From Parcubacteria group bacterium (GTDB lineage: Bacteria > Patescibacteria > Paceibacteria > SW-4-49-11): a stretch of 48,822 nt of DNA. The translations under genes were made by a program, and so were the position numbers. The stretch covers positions 1 through 48,822 of the forward strand of contig CALRBF010000005.1 in the NCBI GenBank assembly GCA_943354045.1. Reading direction: 5' to 3'. Positions 16,141-25,031 of the stretch are shown here, one piece after another (positions within the stretch are counted from its first letter, which is position 1; each line of letters starts with the position of its first letter). The notes beneath the pieces are model-generated. The model worked only from the letters and a program-made list of their open reading frames with translations, had not been told where the DNA came from and did no database searches.

Positions 16141-16165
16141 TATGATATACTACTAGTATATCATA
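16141..16165. promoter_or_regulatory. Palindromic overlapping promoters for uvrC and the PspC operon
   Basis: TATGATATAC (16141-16150) and GTATATCATA (16156-16165) are perfect inverted copies around five bases. The plus strand reads TGATATACT (16143-16151) toward pspC and the minus strand reads the same (16155-16163) toward uvrC. The two -10 boxes are 3 bases apart, so only one polymerase could bind at a time. Confidence 0.55.
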
Positions 16166-16180
16166 ATAGTAATATTAGTT

Positions 16181-16663
16181 ATGGCAATTAAAATAAAAAA
16201 GCAGTTATATAAATCGACAAATTATCAATTTTTAACTGGAGTAGCGGCAGGAATAGCAGATTACTTGGATGTGTCTCATATTTCTATTAGAGTATTATTT
16301 ATTTTATTAACTCTTGCAAGTGGTATCGGTTTAGTATTCTACTTGACTTTATCAGTATTATTGCCTACTGAGCGGGAAGTAATAGAGCAGGATGATCTTG
16401 AATTTTATCAAACAGCTATACAAGGTCTACAGAGTAAAGATGATAATATCATTGTAAATAAATCTACATTTTGGGATGAATTAATTACAGCCCCCAATAT
16501 TATCTCTATAAGTATTTTATTCTTTGGAGGATTCATATTGCAATTTGATATTGTACCTTGGGCTCTTATTTCTAATTCTTGGCGATATCCAGCTTTATTT
16601 ATAACAATAGGAATAGCTTTTATATTAAAAAGTCTTACACATACCAAATCTAATATTTTATAA
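16181..16663 (+). CDS. PspC-domain membrane protein
   Basis: The 160-residue protein opens with a PspC domain (KKQLYKSTNYQFLTGVAAGIADYLDVSHISIRVLFILLTLASGIGLVFYLTLSVLLP; about residues 6-65): an amphipathic part and one membrane helix. Two further hydrophobic segments lie near residues 110-125 and 133-152. PspC proteins sense or respond to membrane stress in the phage-shock and LiaFSR-type systems. Two bases separate it from the next gene, the LiaF-like protein, which supports an envelope-stress unit. No PspA is seen. Confidence 0.8.
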   Translation: MAIKIKKQLYKSTNYQFLTGVAAGIADYLDVSHISIRVLFILLTLASGIGLVFYLTLSVLLPTEREVIEQDDLEFYQTAIQGLQSKDDNIIVNKSTFWDELITAPNIISISILFFGGFILQFDIVPWALISNSWRYPALFITIGIAFILKSLTHTKSNIL

Positions 16664-16665
16664 AT

Positions 16666-17613
16666 ATGGCAGATATTATTGAGCCAGAAGAGAAAAAAAT
16701 AAATCCTTTTTTAGGAATATTATCTAATTTAGCTACATTATATATTCTAATTTTAGGTATTAGTCTAGGATTTATATATTATCAAGGAGTATATCAAAAT
16801 AATTATCTTTACATATATGTCCCTTTCACTCATATTTGGCCAATTGCTTTGATTGCAGTAGGTTTATCAATATTTCGAGTAAAAAGTTTAGTATCATTAA
16901 TGGTGGGTTTATTTTTATTAGTGTTAGCTATTACGATTACGAGTTTTTCTGTCCCTATCAGAAAAGATGCTATTGAATCTAATATCCAAACAATATCAAG
17001 TTCAATGAGTGGTATAAAAAGTATAAAGACTAATATGTCTTTTACCACTACAGATATATCAATTAAAGGTGGGGAATCTGATATTGATGGAAAGTATATA
17101 TCGAATTATGGAATATTAACGAGTACCATTGTAAATGATAAAGACTCTGTTGGAAATATTAACCTTCAACAATTAGATATTCAACCAGGTTTCGGTTCAT
17201 ATAGTAAAAAAGTAGATTTAATATTCCCAAAGAATATTCCGGCTATATTTGATATTAACGCTAATATTTCTCCACTCTCATTAGATTTAAAGGGGATTCT
17301 ATTACAATCTGCCAAAATTACTCTAAAGGGTTCTGAGGCTTCTATTAATCTAGATCAAATTGAAAAAGAATCTACTATTAGTGTTACTTCTAACGCAAGT
17401 CGAGTTACTATCACTATCCCAAGTAATATTAAGGTGTTATTATCTACCTCTCATAGTTTTACTACTAATGATTTTATTGGGCTTGTACAAAAAGGGGGAG
17501 ATGCAAACGTATATGAAAGTAGTAATTATCAGGTTTTAGATGATAATGAGGAGAACACCTTGACAGTAAATCTTAATTCTACCTTTTCACAAATCAAAGT
17601 TATACAACAATAA
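16666..17613 (+). CDS. LiaF-like membrane protein with beta-rich C-terminal domain
   Basis: The 315-residue protein has three to four N-terminal membrane segments (about 18-40, 50-70, 73-95). A region of alternating short hydrophobic strands follows (about 115-315), with many Ser, Thr, Asn and Ile, as in the toast-rack/DUF4097-like beta solenoids of LiaF and related proteins. Those proteins sit beside PspC and modulate envelope-stress signalling. The assignment rests on topology and the PspC neighbour, not on a clear motif. It is one base from the next gene. Confidence 0.55.
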   Translation: MADIIEPEEKKINPFLGILSNLATLYILILGISLGFIYYQGVYQNNYLYIYVPFTHIWPIALIAVGLSIFRVKSLVSLMVGLFLLVLAITITSFSVPIRKDAIESNIQTISSSMSGIKSIKTNMSFTTTDISIKGGESDIDGKYISNYGILTSTIVNDKDSVGNINLQQLDIQPGFGSYSKKVDLIFPKNIPAIFDINANISPLSLDLKGILLQSAKITLKGSEASINLDQIEKESTISVTSNASRVTITIPSNIKVLLSTSHSFTTNDFIGLVQKGGDANVYESSNYQVLDDNEENTLTVNLNSTFSQIKVIQQ

Positions 17614-17614
17614 T

Positions 17615-18013
17615 ATGATCATAGAAACTGCAGAATATAATGCAAAATTAATAGGAATATTTATTAAATGGTATTGGATTGAAATGTCATATAGAATTAT
17701 TCGTAAAACAATACAATATATTGTTATTTTAGGTAAAATTTTCTCTTTTACTTTTCTTATTAAAACATTTTTTTCTCCTTGGAAAAATCAATTATATGCA
17801 TATCCCAGTAAAGGGTTTGATTTAAAGCATATATTTGAGGTCTGGACATCTAATATGATATCAAGAATAGTAGGGGCTTTTGTAAGAGGATTTACAATAT
17901 TATTTGGTATTATTATTGTTATTATAGCTGCTTTTTTAGGAGCTATGGGGCTTATAATATGGGTATTATATCCAGTATTATTTATCTTTTTTATTATACA
18001 AAGTCTTCAATAA
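17615..18013 (+). CDS. Small membrane protein of unknown function
   Basis: The 132-residue protein has a hydrophobic patch near residues 30-50 (IQYIVILGKIFSFTFLIKTFF) and a strong C-terminal pair of membrane helices (about 88-130, FTILFGIIIVIIAAFLGAMGLIIWVLYPVLFIFFII). I do not recognise the family. It lies between the LiaF-like gene and the membrane AAA+ ATPase with one-base gaps on both sides, so it probably acts with them at the membrane. Confidence 0.6.
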   Translation: MIIETAEYNAKLIGIFIKWYWIEMSYRIIRKTIQYIVILGKIFSFTFLIKTFFSPWKNQLYAYPSKGFDLKHIFEVWTSNMISRIVGAFVRGFTILFGIIIVIIAAFLGAMGLIIWVLYPVLFIFFIIQSLQ

Positions 18014-18014
18014 T

Positions 18015-20468
18015 ATGAAATATTTTTATTCTATTTATCATACAAGAACATTCTTTAGCAATATATTAGAGAAAATTATATTCAATTGGATAAGTTATAT
18101 TATTTGGCTTGTGTTTATTGGGGTAGTCACTATTATTACCTATAGTACAGCCAATTATACTTTAGCTATCATTCTTATTGGTACGAGTATATATCTATAT
18201 CTAGTTGCCTATTTATTTATTATTTTAAAATTACGATCAGATAAAGATACTTTTATTTTCTCTCATAATTATGCTGAAATATTTGATTATGATTTAGCGC
18301 AACATCTCGTAGGATATTTTCCCAAACAATTAACTTATAGCCAGCTTATACATGCAGTTACAAGTAGTAAGAGGGGACAGACTATATTATCCTATATGGG
18401 ATTAGTACCAGATACTTTTTATACAAAACTCAAAGATTTAGGTCTTGATACAGATCCTAATCTTCCCCCAATAGATGAGTTACTCACAAGAATTCACTAT
18501 ATAAAAGATTCTTGGGAAGAATATCGTATAGGAGGACATATTATTCTGTATGTATTATTTGAGCAAGAGGGGATATTTACTACTATTTTAAATCAATTAG
18601 ATTTATCTAAAGAAGATTTTCTACAAATTATTTCTTGGGAGGCTTTATATTATCATAATAATATCCCGGTATCTATGTGGAGTCCCGAGGGAGTTGAAAA
18701 GAATTTTGGGGCGCTGGGAAGATCATGGACAATTGGCTATACCAATGATTTAGATAGAATTACTGAGGATATATCAGAGCAAATTATATATCGTGATCCA
18801 CATAGAGTAATTATTCATCAAGATATTTTACGGCGTATATTAACGAGTCTTTCTAAATCAACTCGACATAATATTCTCCTATTGGGAAATATTGGGGTTG
18901 GGAAAAAATCCCTGATTGAGAATTTAGCCTTCACGATAAGACAATATCAAATTCAGCATAATGATAATCTTACCCGTATTCTCAAATTGCAAACAACAGA
19001 TTTATTATCAGGTACTGCAGATGCTCCACAATATTTATTAAAAGCCTTGAATTATGCAGAGCATTCGGGAAATATTATTCTTGTAATTGAGAATATATCC
19101 GAATTATTTATATCTGCAGATGATGCTATACGTAATATTATTGTAAAATTTTTAAATTCACGACATATTAATGTTATTGGTATTGATAATCCAGAAGGCT
19201 ATCATAATGGGGTAAAAAGTTTTCCTATTATTGATAGTTTATTTGAATCTATACCAGTGGAAGATGCCTCTCCTGAGGATACCATGAATGTATTAATGAT
19301 GACATCATTTGATTTGAATCGACAATATCATAAATATATTACCTATCAATCCTTGAGAGCCGTGATGAGTTTTTCTGAGAGATATATTAGTAAGGGTGGA
19401 TTTCCTGGTAAATCAGTAGAAATTTTATCAGATGCAGTCAATCAAGCTAATATAGAAGATAGTCCTTTTGTATTAGAACATCATATTCGTACCGTAGTAT
19501 CCGAGAGGACTAATATGAATATTAATGAATTACAGAATACAGAAAAAGATGCTTTATTATCTTTAGAAGAAAAACTACAGGCTGAAATCAAGGGGCAACC
19601 AGAAGGATTGACTGCCTTAGTTAATGCCTTAAAAAGAGCTCAATTAGATGTTAAATCACGTAATAAACCAGTGGGAACATTTCTTTTCCTAGGACCTACT
19701 GGAGTTGGAAAAACAGAAACTGCAAAGGCTCTTGCCAAACATTATTTTGGCTCCAAAGATAGAATGATTCGTCTTGATATGAATGAATTTGGAAGACCAG
19801 ATTCAGTATATGGGATATTAGGTAGTCCAGCTGGAGAGGATACAGGATTTCAGGAGGGCTTTTTGACAAAAAGAGTTCAGGACAAGCCTTTTTCCCTGAT
19901 ATTATTAGATGAAATTGAAAAAGCTCATCCTCAAGTTTTGAATATATTCTTACAAATTTTAGATGAAGGATTCTTGACTGATAATAGAGGTATACGTACA
20001 GATTTTAGAAATACTATTATTATTGCGACCTCTAATGCAGGAGCTTTATTCCTTCGTGACTTTGTAAGAGAGCATCCCACTTTTGATAAAATTACTTTTA
20101 AACAAGAATTAATTGATACAATTATTCAAGGAAAAGAATTTGCTCCTGAATTTATTAACCGGTTTACAGAAGTTATTGTCTATTATCCATTGCAACTTGA
20201 AACTGTGGCTGAAATTGCAGCTAAAATGATAGAAAGCCTTGCTGAGAGATTTGATCAGGAAAGAGGTGTGAGATTAGAAGTTGAGCCAGCTGCAATTGCA
20301 TATTTGGCGGAAAAAGGATATAGTCCAGATTTTGGAGCAAGAGAATTAGAGCGTACGGTATCATCTATATTAGAGACATATTTAGCTAATTATCTTCTTA
20401 TTAATCAGGTTAAAAGAGGGGATCATATTATTATTACCAGAGAAGACATTACGAAAAATACTTCATAA
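18015..20468 (+). CDS. Membrane-anchored Clp/ClpC-type AAA+ ATPase
   Basis: The 817-residue protein has two N-terminal membrane helices (about 25-75), a region with no recognised motif to about 270, then two AAA+ domains. Domain 2 is intact: Walker A GPTGVGKT (560-567), Walker B LILLDEIEKAHP (D632, E633), box FINRFTEVIVYYP and sensor-2 DFGARELERTV, as in ClpB/ClpC/ClpA. Domain 1 is degenerate: Walker A is GNIGVGKKS (291-299, Lys for the usual Thr/Ser) and Walker B reads LVIEN (E359, N360) instead of DE. The pore-loop region of domain 2 reads GEDTGFQEGF instead of the usual GYVGYEEGG. No ClpB-style M-domain is obvious. It probably unfolds membrane or envelope proteins; no protease gene is adjacent. 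Confidence 0.85.
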   Translation: MKYFYSIYHTRTFFSNILEKIIFNWISYIIWLVFIGVVTIITYSTANYTLAIILIGTSIYLYLVAYLFIILKLRSDKDTFIFSHNYAEIFDYDLAQHLVGYFPKQLTYSQLIHAVTSSKRGQTILSYMGLVPDTFYTKLKDLGLDTDPNLPPIDELLTRIHYIKDSWEEYRIGGHIILYVLFEQEGIFTTILNQLDLSKEDFLQIISWEALYYHNNIPVSMWSPEGVEKNFGALGRSWTIGYTNDLDRITEDISEQIIYRDPHRVIIHQDILRRILTSLSKSTRHNILLLGNIGVGKKSLIENLAFTIRQYQIQHNDNLTRILKLQTTDLLSGTADAPQYLLKALNYAEHSGNIILVIENISELFISADDAIRNIIVKFLNSRHINVIGIDNPEGYHNGVKSFPIIDSLFESIPVEDASPEDTMNVLMMTSFDLNRQYHKYITYQSLRAVMSFSERYISKGGFPGKSVEILSDAVNQANIEDSPFVLEHHIRTVVSERTNMNINELQNTEKDALLSLEEKLQAEIKGQPEGLTALVNALKRAQLDVKSRNKPVGTFLFLGPTGVGKTETAKALAKHYFGSKDRMIRLDMNEFGRPDSVYGILGSPAGEDTGFQEGFLTKRVQDKPFSLILLDEIEKAHPQVLNIFLQILDEGFLTDNRGIRTDFRNTIIIATSNAGALFLRDFVREHPTFDKITFKQELIDTIIQGKEFAPEFINRFTEVIVYYPLQLETVAEIAAKMIESLAERFDQERGVRLEVEPAAIAYLAEKGYSPDFGARELERTVSSILETYLANYLLINQVKRGDHIIITREDITKNTS

Positions 20469-20498
20469 ATTGGAGTAGTATCCTGTTTGATATAAATA

Positions 20499-20507
20499 TG
20501 CTATAAT
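20499..20507 (+). promoter_or_regulatory. Extended -10 promoter for the LamG pilin
   Basis: TGCTATAAT (TG at 20499-20500, TATAAT at 20502-20507) is a perfect extended -10. The ATG at 20559 lies after an AU-rich leader holding two direct copies of ATATTTATTTATAT. Confidence 0.6.
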
Positions 20508-20558
20508 GAAGAAAGATAACTAATATAAATATTTATTTATATATATATTTATTTATAT

Positions 20559-21699
20559 ATGCAAAATAAACACAAACAAAAAATAAAAAGTTCAAAAGGC
20601 TTCACTCTACTCGAAATACTACCTCGTAATAGCCGCAATAGGAATATTGGCGGCTATTGTATTAATTGCAATAAACCCCAATAAGCAATTAGCACAAGCT
20701 CGGGATACAGTCAGACAAGCAGATATAAATACCATACAAAAAGTCCTAGAACAATATTTAATAGATAATAAAGCATATCCAATATCAATAAGTACTACAC
20801 CAGGATATATATGTAATACGGCTAGCCTGCAAACAGGAGGACCGGCATGTACAGGATTTGTAGATTTAAAAGTATTAGTCCCTAATTATATCGCAGAAAT
20901 ACCCAAAGACCCCCAAGCAACGGGAACAAATACAGGATATATAGTTTCAATTAATCCAAGTAATAATAAGATATATGTGCAGGCTTCATTAGCAGAAAGG
21001 AGAATAGTGATAATAAATTCACTCGATATAGTAACGAGTGGACTGGCACTAAACTTAGATGCAGGTAATACCGCTAGTTATCCAGGGACAGGAACTACCT
21101 GGACTGACTTGAGTGGTAATGGTAATAATGGAACCCTGGTAAATGGAGTAGGGTATAATTTTGCTAATGGGGGGAGTTTGACATTTAATGGGACTAATCA
21201 AAACATTAATGTGGGTGATAATAATATCTTTAAAATACCAAGCCAACTCACTTTAGAAGCAACTTTTAGAATATCATCATATGTGGGATGGTCTGGAATT
21301 ATTGGAAAAAGTAATTCAGCGAAGGGTGTTTATGCAATGCAACTTGCAAATAGTGTTAACAAAATAAGATTTAGTTATAATAGTGTTGCCCCCTGGGGAA
21401 CGAATATTGTAGATGGTAATTATACTCTCATTACCAATCAGTGGACTCATTCAGTAATAACATATGACGGTCTAAATGTCCGGATGTATATTAATGGTGT
21501 CTTAGATAGAACGGTTAATATAGGAAATATAAACTTTGATACTGCTAGTGGATATCCAGTAAGTATAGGTCAAGATCCCCCAGGAACAAATGAATTATTC
21601 AATGGTAATATTTCAAGTACAAGAATTTATAATCGTGTTTTAAGTGATGTCGAAGTTCAACAAAATTTTAATGCTATTAGGGCAAGATACAGACTGTAA
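20559..21699 (+). CDS. Pilin-like protein with LamG-type domain, frameshifted in the signal region
   Basis: An ATG at 20559 reads MQNKHKQKIKSSKGFTLLEIL, a type IV prepilin leader, then loses frame. One extra C at about 20622 separates GAA ATA CTA from CTC GTA ATA GCC. The +1 frame continues with the pilin helix (AAIGILAAIVLIAINPNKQLAQARD) to 21699. A pilin-like head of about 160 residues is followed by a LamG/concanavalin-like domain (GLALNLDAGNTASYPGTG, WTHSVITYDGLNVRMYINGV, IYNRVLSDVEVQQNF), a type common in phage and surface proteins. If the extra base is real the gene is broken or relies on frameshifting; it may be an assembly error. An internal start at 20647 would lack the leader. Confidence 0.65.
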
Positions 21700-21715
21700 A
21701 ACATTTATTATGATC

Positions 21716-21744
21716 TTGAAAAAAGCCTAATTTTATGCTATAAT
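21716..21744 (+). promoter_or_regulatory. Sigma-70 type promoter for hrcA, predicted leaderless start
   Basis: TTGAAA (21716-21721), 17 bases ending in TATGC, then TATAAT (21739-21744). Only 8 bases separate the -10 from the hrcA ATG at 21753, so the transcript would start at or within a base or two of the ATG. Confidence 0.8.
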
Positions 21745-21752
21745 AAGATTAT

Positions 21753-22472
21753 ATGGATGAAAGAAAACAGCAATTTTTAGAATATGTCATACTTGATCAT
21801 ATAGATACTGCCCAGCCAGTATCTTCTTTAAGTATTCAAAAAAAATATCAATTGCCATATTCGAGTGCTACTATTCGAAATGAATTAGCTGAATTAGAGG
21901 ATGAGGGTTATTTGATGCAAGTTCATACTTCATCTGGACGAATTCCTACAGATAAGGGATATCGATATTATGTAAATCGACTTTTAGGCAGGCAGGAAAT
22001 TTTACGGCAATATGCTTCAGTAACTCATAAATTTTTGGATAATATGAGTACAATAAATGAAATTCATCTAAAGCTCAAAAATGTATTATTATCATTTGCT
22101 CAGGAATCAGGTAATGTGGCTATGGGTAAATTATCATCAGATTTGATATTTGAGGAGGGTGTTGCTAATTTTTTAACTCAACCAGGGTTTTCATCCGTAG
22201 AATTTATTCATAATGCTTTGGAAGATTTAGAAGAAATTAAATCTCATATTGATGAAATAGGTCGGGATGTGAGTCAAGGTAGCTATAAATTATATATTGG
22301 GGAAGAAAGCCCCCATAGTTCTATGCATAACTACTCAATTATTGTTGGTAAATTCTCAATTGACTCAGATGATGGTACAATAGTAGTAGTAGGGCCGAAA
22401 GGTATGCAGTATGCAAAAAATATAGCCCTCGTTGAATATATGCTTAATAGTGATACATATGAAGAACAATAA
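21753..22472 (+). CDS. hrcA: Heat-shock repressor HrcA, short form
   Basis: The 239-residue protein begins with the HrcA winged-helix domain (MDERKQQFLEYVILDHIDTAQPVSS, SSATIRNELAELEDEGYLMQVHTSSGRIPTDKGYRYYVNRL). The C-terminal regulatory part is clearly shorter than in HrcA proteins of about 340 residues. HrcA represses chaperone operons by binding CIRCE inverted repeats. It overlaps grpE by 14 bases. A CIRCE-like repeat with a different sequence lies in the groES leader (39042-39067), a likely target. Confidence 0.88.
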   Translation: MDERKQQFLEYVILDHIDTAQPVSSLSIQKKYQLPYSSATIRNELAELEDEGYLMQVHTSSGRIPTDKGYRYYVNRLLGRQEILRQYASVTHKFLDNMSTINEIHLKLKNVLLSFAQESGNVAMGKLSSDLIFEEGVANFLTQPGFSSVEFIHNALEDLEEIKSHIDEIGRDVSQGSYKLYIGEESPHSSMHNYSIIVGKFSIDSDDGTIVVVGPKGMQYAKNIALVEYMLNSDTYEEQ

Positions 22473-22959
22473 GTCAGATCAGGATAATACAGTAATACAA
22501 GATGTAAATATTCAAGAATTACAAGATACCATTACTCGTTTAGAGCAAGAATCAATGCATAATTTAGCTGGTTGGCAAAGAGCACAAGCTGATTATCAGA
22601 ATTTAAAGAGAGAATCCGATAGATTAAGAGTGGAGAGTATACAGCTTGCAAATAAAAATCTTATTGAAACATTAATTCCAGTCTTTGATAACTTTGCATT
22701 AGCTTTGAAACATCTCCCAACTGAATTGATTGACAATACTTGGGTCCAAGGTATTGTCTTTATTCATAGGCAATTACAAGATATTTTATTGGCAGAAGGA
22801 GTTGAGGTTATTGATCCATTGGGACAGGAATTTAATCCTCATATTCATGAAGCGGTTGATAGTGAGGGAGAAGGAAGTAGTATTGTAGAAGTATTACAAG
22901 TAGGATATACATTGCATGGAAAATTAATTCGCTCAGCTCGAGTAAAAGTATCCTCATAA
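22459..22959 (+). CDS. grpE: Nucleotide exchange factor GrpE
   Basis: From the ATG at 22459 the protein has 166 residues: a long N-terminal coiled coil (about 15-65, ending GWQRAQADYQNLKRE) and the C-terminal beta domain with the signature EGVEVIDPLGQEFNPHIHEAV and VLQVGYTLHGKLIRSARV. GrpE releases ADP from DnaK. Its start overlaps the hrcA stop, so the two are translationally coupled. dnaK and dnaJ are not in this window. A start at 22432 is also open but lies further inside hrcA. Confidence 0.93.
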   Translation: MKNNKSDQDNTVIQDVNIQELQDTITRLEQESMHNLAGWQRAQADYQNLKRESDRLRVESIQLANKNLIETLIPVFDNFALALKHLPTELIDNTWVQGIVFIHRQLQDILLAEGVEVIDPLGQEFNPHIHEAVDSEGEGSSIVEVLQVGYTLHGKLIRSARVKVSS

Positions 22960-22961
22960 TT

Positions 22962-24017
22962 ATGAATTCCTCTGAATGGATATATTTTGCAATCATAAGT
23001 ATTGTATATATTATCACCAGTGCTATATTTTATACTGTGATTAAACGAAAATGGATAAAACATCTCTTTGACCAATCTATAAGAAGTCGTGATATTCATA
23101 CTGGTATTAAGCCTAAAATTGGAGGACTTATTATTATTCCATTATTTGTCATGTTATTTTTACTAGGTATAGGGGGAGGTTTGCTTATATGGCAAAAAGA
23201 ATTTTTTGGACTATTATTAGGAGCAATAGCGATATTAGTATATGGCTATATAGATGAAAAATATGATTTATCATGGAAAATTCAATTTATTTGGCAATTT
23301 GGTATTGCAGGGATTGTGATTTTATCTGGGATTGGAATTCAGGCTTTGAGTTTACCCAATGGGGGATTATGGTTTATTGACACTTGGAGTTTTGGTCTCA
23401 TGGTATTTCCAAGAGATATCATTACGGCTTTATGGATTGTGGGATTAATGAATGTAGTAAATTGGCTTGATGGGGTAGATGGTCTTGCAGGTGGGGTGGG
23501 AGTAATTGGATTTACTACTTTAGCTATTTTGTCACTAACCCCTTTTGTTAATCAACCTCATATTGCTTTTATTGCGACTCTTTTAATTGGATTATATTTA
23601 GGATTTTTGCGATTTAATTGGTATCCATCTAAAATATTTTTAGGAACATATGGGAGTATGTTTTTGGGATATATGTTGGCAGTATTAGCTCTTATTAGTG
23701 GTGGTAAAATCGCAACATCTGCTCTTGTACTAGCATTTCCTATTATTGATGCTATTGTAGTTATTTCTCAGCGAATTTGGAATAAAAAATCAATATTTAA
23801 GGCAGATAATAGACATTTTCATCATAAATTATTACAAATTGGTTTAAGACAAAGATTTGCAGTGGGTATAATGTATATTATTAGTATTATATTTGGAATA
23901 TCTACTCTTATACTTGAAACTCGTGGTAAAATAATCATATTTATATTAGGGGTTATAGTCTTGATTATAATATCCTTTTTATTAACTCAAAGTATTGTAA
24001 AGAAAGCAAATAAGTGA
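22962..24017 (+). CDS. WecA/TagO-type polyprenyl-phosphate sugar-1-phosphate transferase
   Basis: The 351-residue protein has about 10 membrane helices and the motifs of the MraY/WecA superfamily: PKIGGL near the N-terminus, NVVNWLDGVDGLAGG with the catalytic aspartates, FLGTYGSMFLG, and the cytoplasmic DNRHFHHKLLQIGL loop, typical of the WecA/TagO/WbpL branch rather than MraY. The family loads GlcNAc-1-phosphate or a similar sugar onto undecaprenyl phosphate, starting surface glycan or teichoic-like polymer synthesis. It lies 2 bases after grpE. With the LCP protein at 43498 it suggests a wall-linked polymer. Confidence 0.88.
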   Translation: MNSSEWIYFAIISIVYIITSAIFYTVIKRKWIKHLFDQSIRSRDIHTGIKPKIGGLIIIPLFVMLFLLGIGGGLLIWQKEFFGLLLGAIAILVYGYIDEKYDLSWKIQFIWQFGIAGIVILSGIGIQALSLPNGGLWFIDTWSFGLMVFPRDIITALWIVGLMNVVNWLDGVDGLAGGVGVIGFTTLAILSLTPFVNQPHIAFIATLLIGLYLGFLRFNWYPSKIFLGTYGSMFLGYMLAVLALISGGKIATSALVLAFPIIDAIVVISQRIWNKKSIFKADNRHFHHKLLQIGLRQRFAVGIMYIISIIFGISTLILETRGKIIIFILGVIVLIIISFLLTQSIVKKANK

Positions 24018-24050
24018 TAGACTAGTATTAGGATCTAATTTAAAATACAT

Positions 24051-24593
24051 ATGAGATATAAGAGTGGATATAGTGTAGTTGAAGTATTATTGGCAGGATC
24101 AATTTTAGCTTTAGCAGTAGCTGGAATAGTCAGTGCCATTCTTATTGCCCAGAGAAATAATCAAGCGAGCACTGCTCAAAGTCAAGCTCTCGATATGGCC
24201 CAAGAAGGAATTGAAGCTCTAAGATCAATTCGAAATAGAGATTATAGGTTATTAGTAAATACTACTACTCCAGCAGCTTTATCAAAAACTGGTAGTGATT
24301 GGAGTATTATTACAAGTCCAGCTTCAACTGATGATCGATTAACAGGTCCTTTAAGAACAAGGAGAATTACTATTGCAGATGATACAACGGCTCTCGACTC
24401 AAAGTTAATAACAGTGACAGTAACTTATCAAATCAATCCAGAGGGGGATACTAAAACAACTAGTCTTTCGGAGACACTTGCTAATATTTTAACCAATAAA
24501 CCTGCAGGGACTACTGCTACAAGCCAAAATTATCAATTAAGAGATGATAATTTTGGGAATGCACAAAGTACACTTAAAGATACAACACCATAA
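24051..24593 (+). CDS. Type IV pseudopilin (PilV/GspI-like)
   Basis: The 180-residue protein has a short class III leader MRYKSG, cleavage before Y7, and Glu at mature position 5 (YSVVE). A hydrophobic helix of about 20 residues follows. The body is polar and Thr/Ser/Asn-rich, and its AQSQALDMAQEGIEALRSIRNRDY stretch is common to PilV-type minor pilins. It opens the pilus operon, and its stop codon shares one base with the next ATG. Confidence 0.8.
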   Translation: MRYKSGYSVVEVLLAGSILALAVAGIVSAILIAQRNNQASTAQSQALDMAQEGIEALRSIRNRDYRLLVNTTTPAALSKTGSDWSIITSPASTDDRLTGPLRTRRITIADDTTALDSKLITVTVTYQINPEGDTKTTSLSETLANILTNKPAGTTATSQNYQLRDDNFGNAQSTLKDTTP

Positions 24594-25027
24594 TGAATAG
24601 GAGAGGATTTACACTATTAGAAATTTTATTAGCAATAACTTTAATGGGTATATTATTAGTTACTGTTGTTCGGCTCGTAAATCCTCAAAAACGCTTTGGA
24701 GATGTGAATAATCTTCAGCGTAAATCAGATGTATTAAGTATTTATACAGCTATTAATCAATATCGTGAAGATAATCGAGGTAATCTCCCAGCAGGTATTA
24801 CGACCACGGTTATGTCTATTTGTCAGCCTGGTTGCACTCCATCAACAACTCAAATTGATATTACAACAGAAATATCTAAATATATTCGTCTTGGAAAGCC
24901 TCCCATAGACCCTGTACAGACAGGGACTGTATTAACGGGATATACCGTATATGCAACTGAACAAGGAAGAGTGATCGTATCAGCACCCCTTGCAGAAAAT
25001 GGAGTTACTATTAATACTATAGAATAA
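24593..25027 (+). CDS. Type IV pseudopilin (GspG/PilE-like)
   Basis: The 144-residue protein has leader MNRRG, mature FTLLEILLAITLMGILL with Glu at position 5, then a coiled N-terminal helix (LQRKSDVLSIYTAINQYREDNRG) and a small domain with two cysteines (CQPGC). Layout and YREDNRGNLP region resemble major-type pseudopilins. The C-terminal pattern TGYTVYATEQGRVIVSAPLAENG is shared with the pilin at 48289. It lies between the PilV-like gene and the histidine kinase, 4 bases from the latter. Confidence 0.85.
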   Translation: MNRRGFTLLEILLAITLMGILLVTVVRLVNPQKRFGDVNNLQRKSDVLSIYTAINQYREDNRGNLPAGITTTVMSICQPGCTPSTTQIDITTEISKYIRLGKPPIDPVQTGTVLTGYTVYATEQGRVIVSAPLAENGVTINTIE

Positions 25028-25031
25028 ACAT

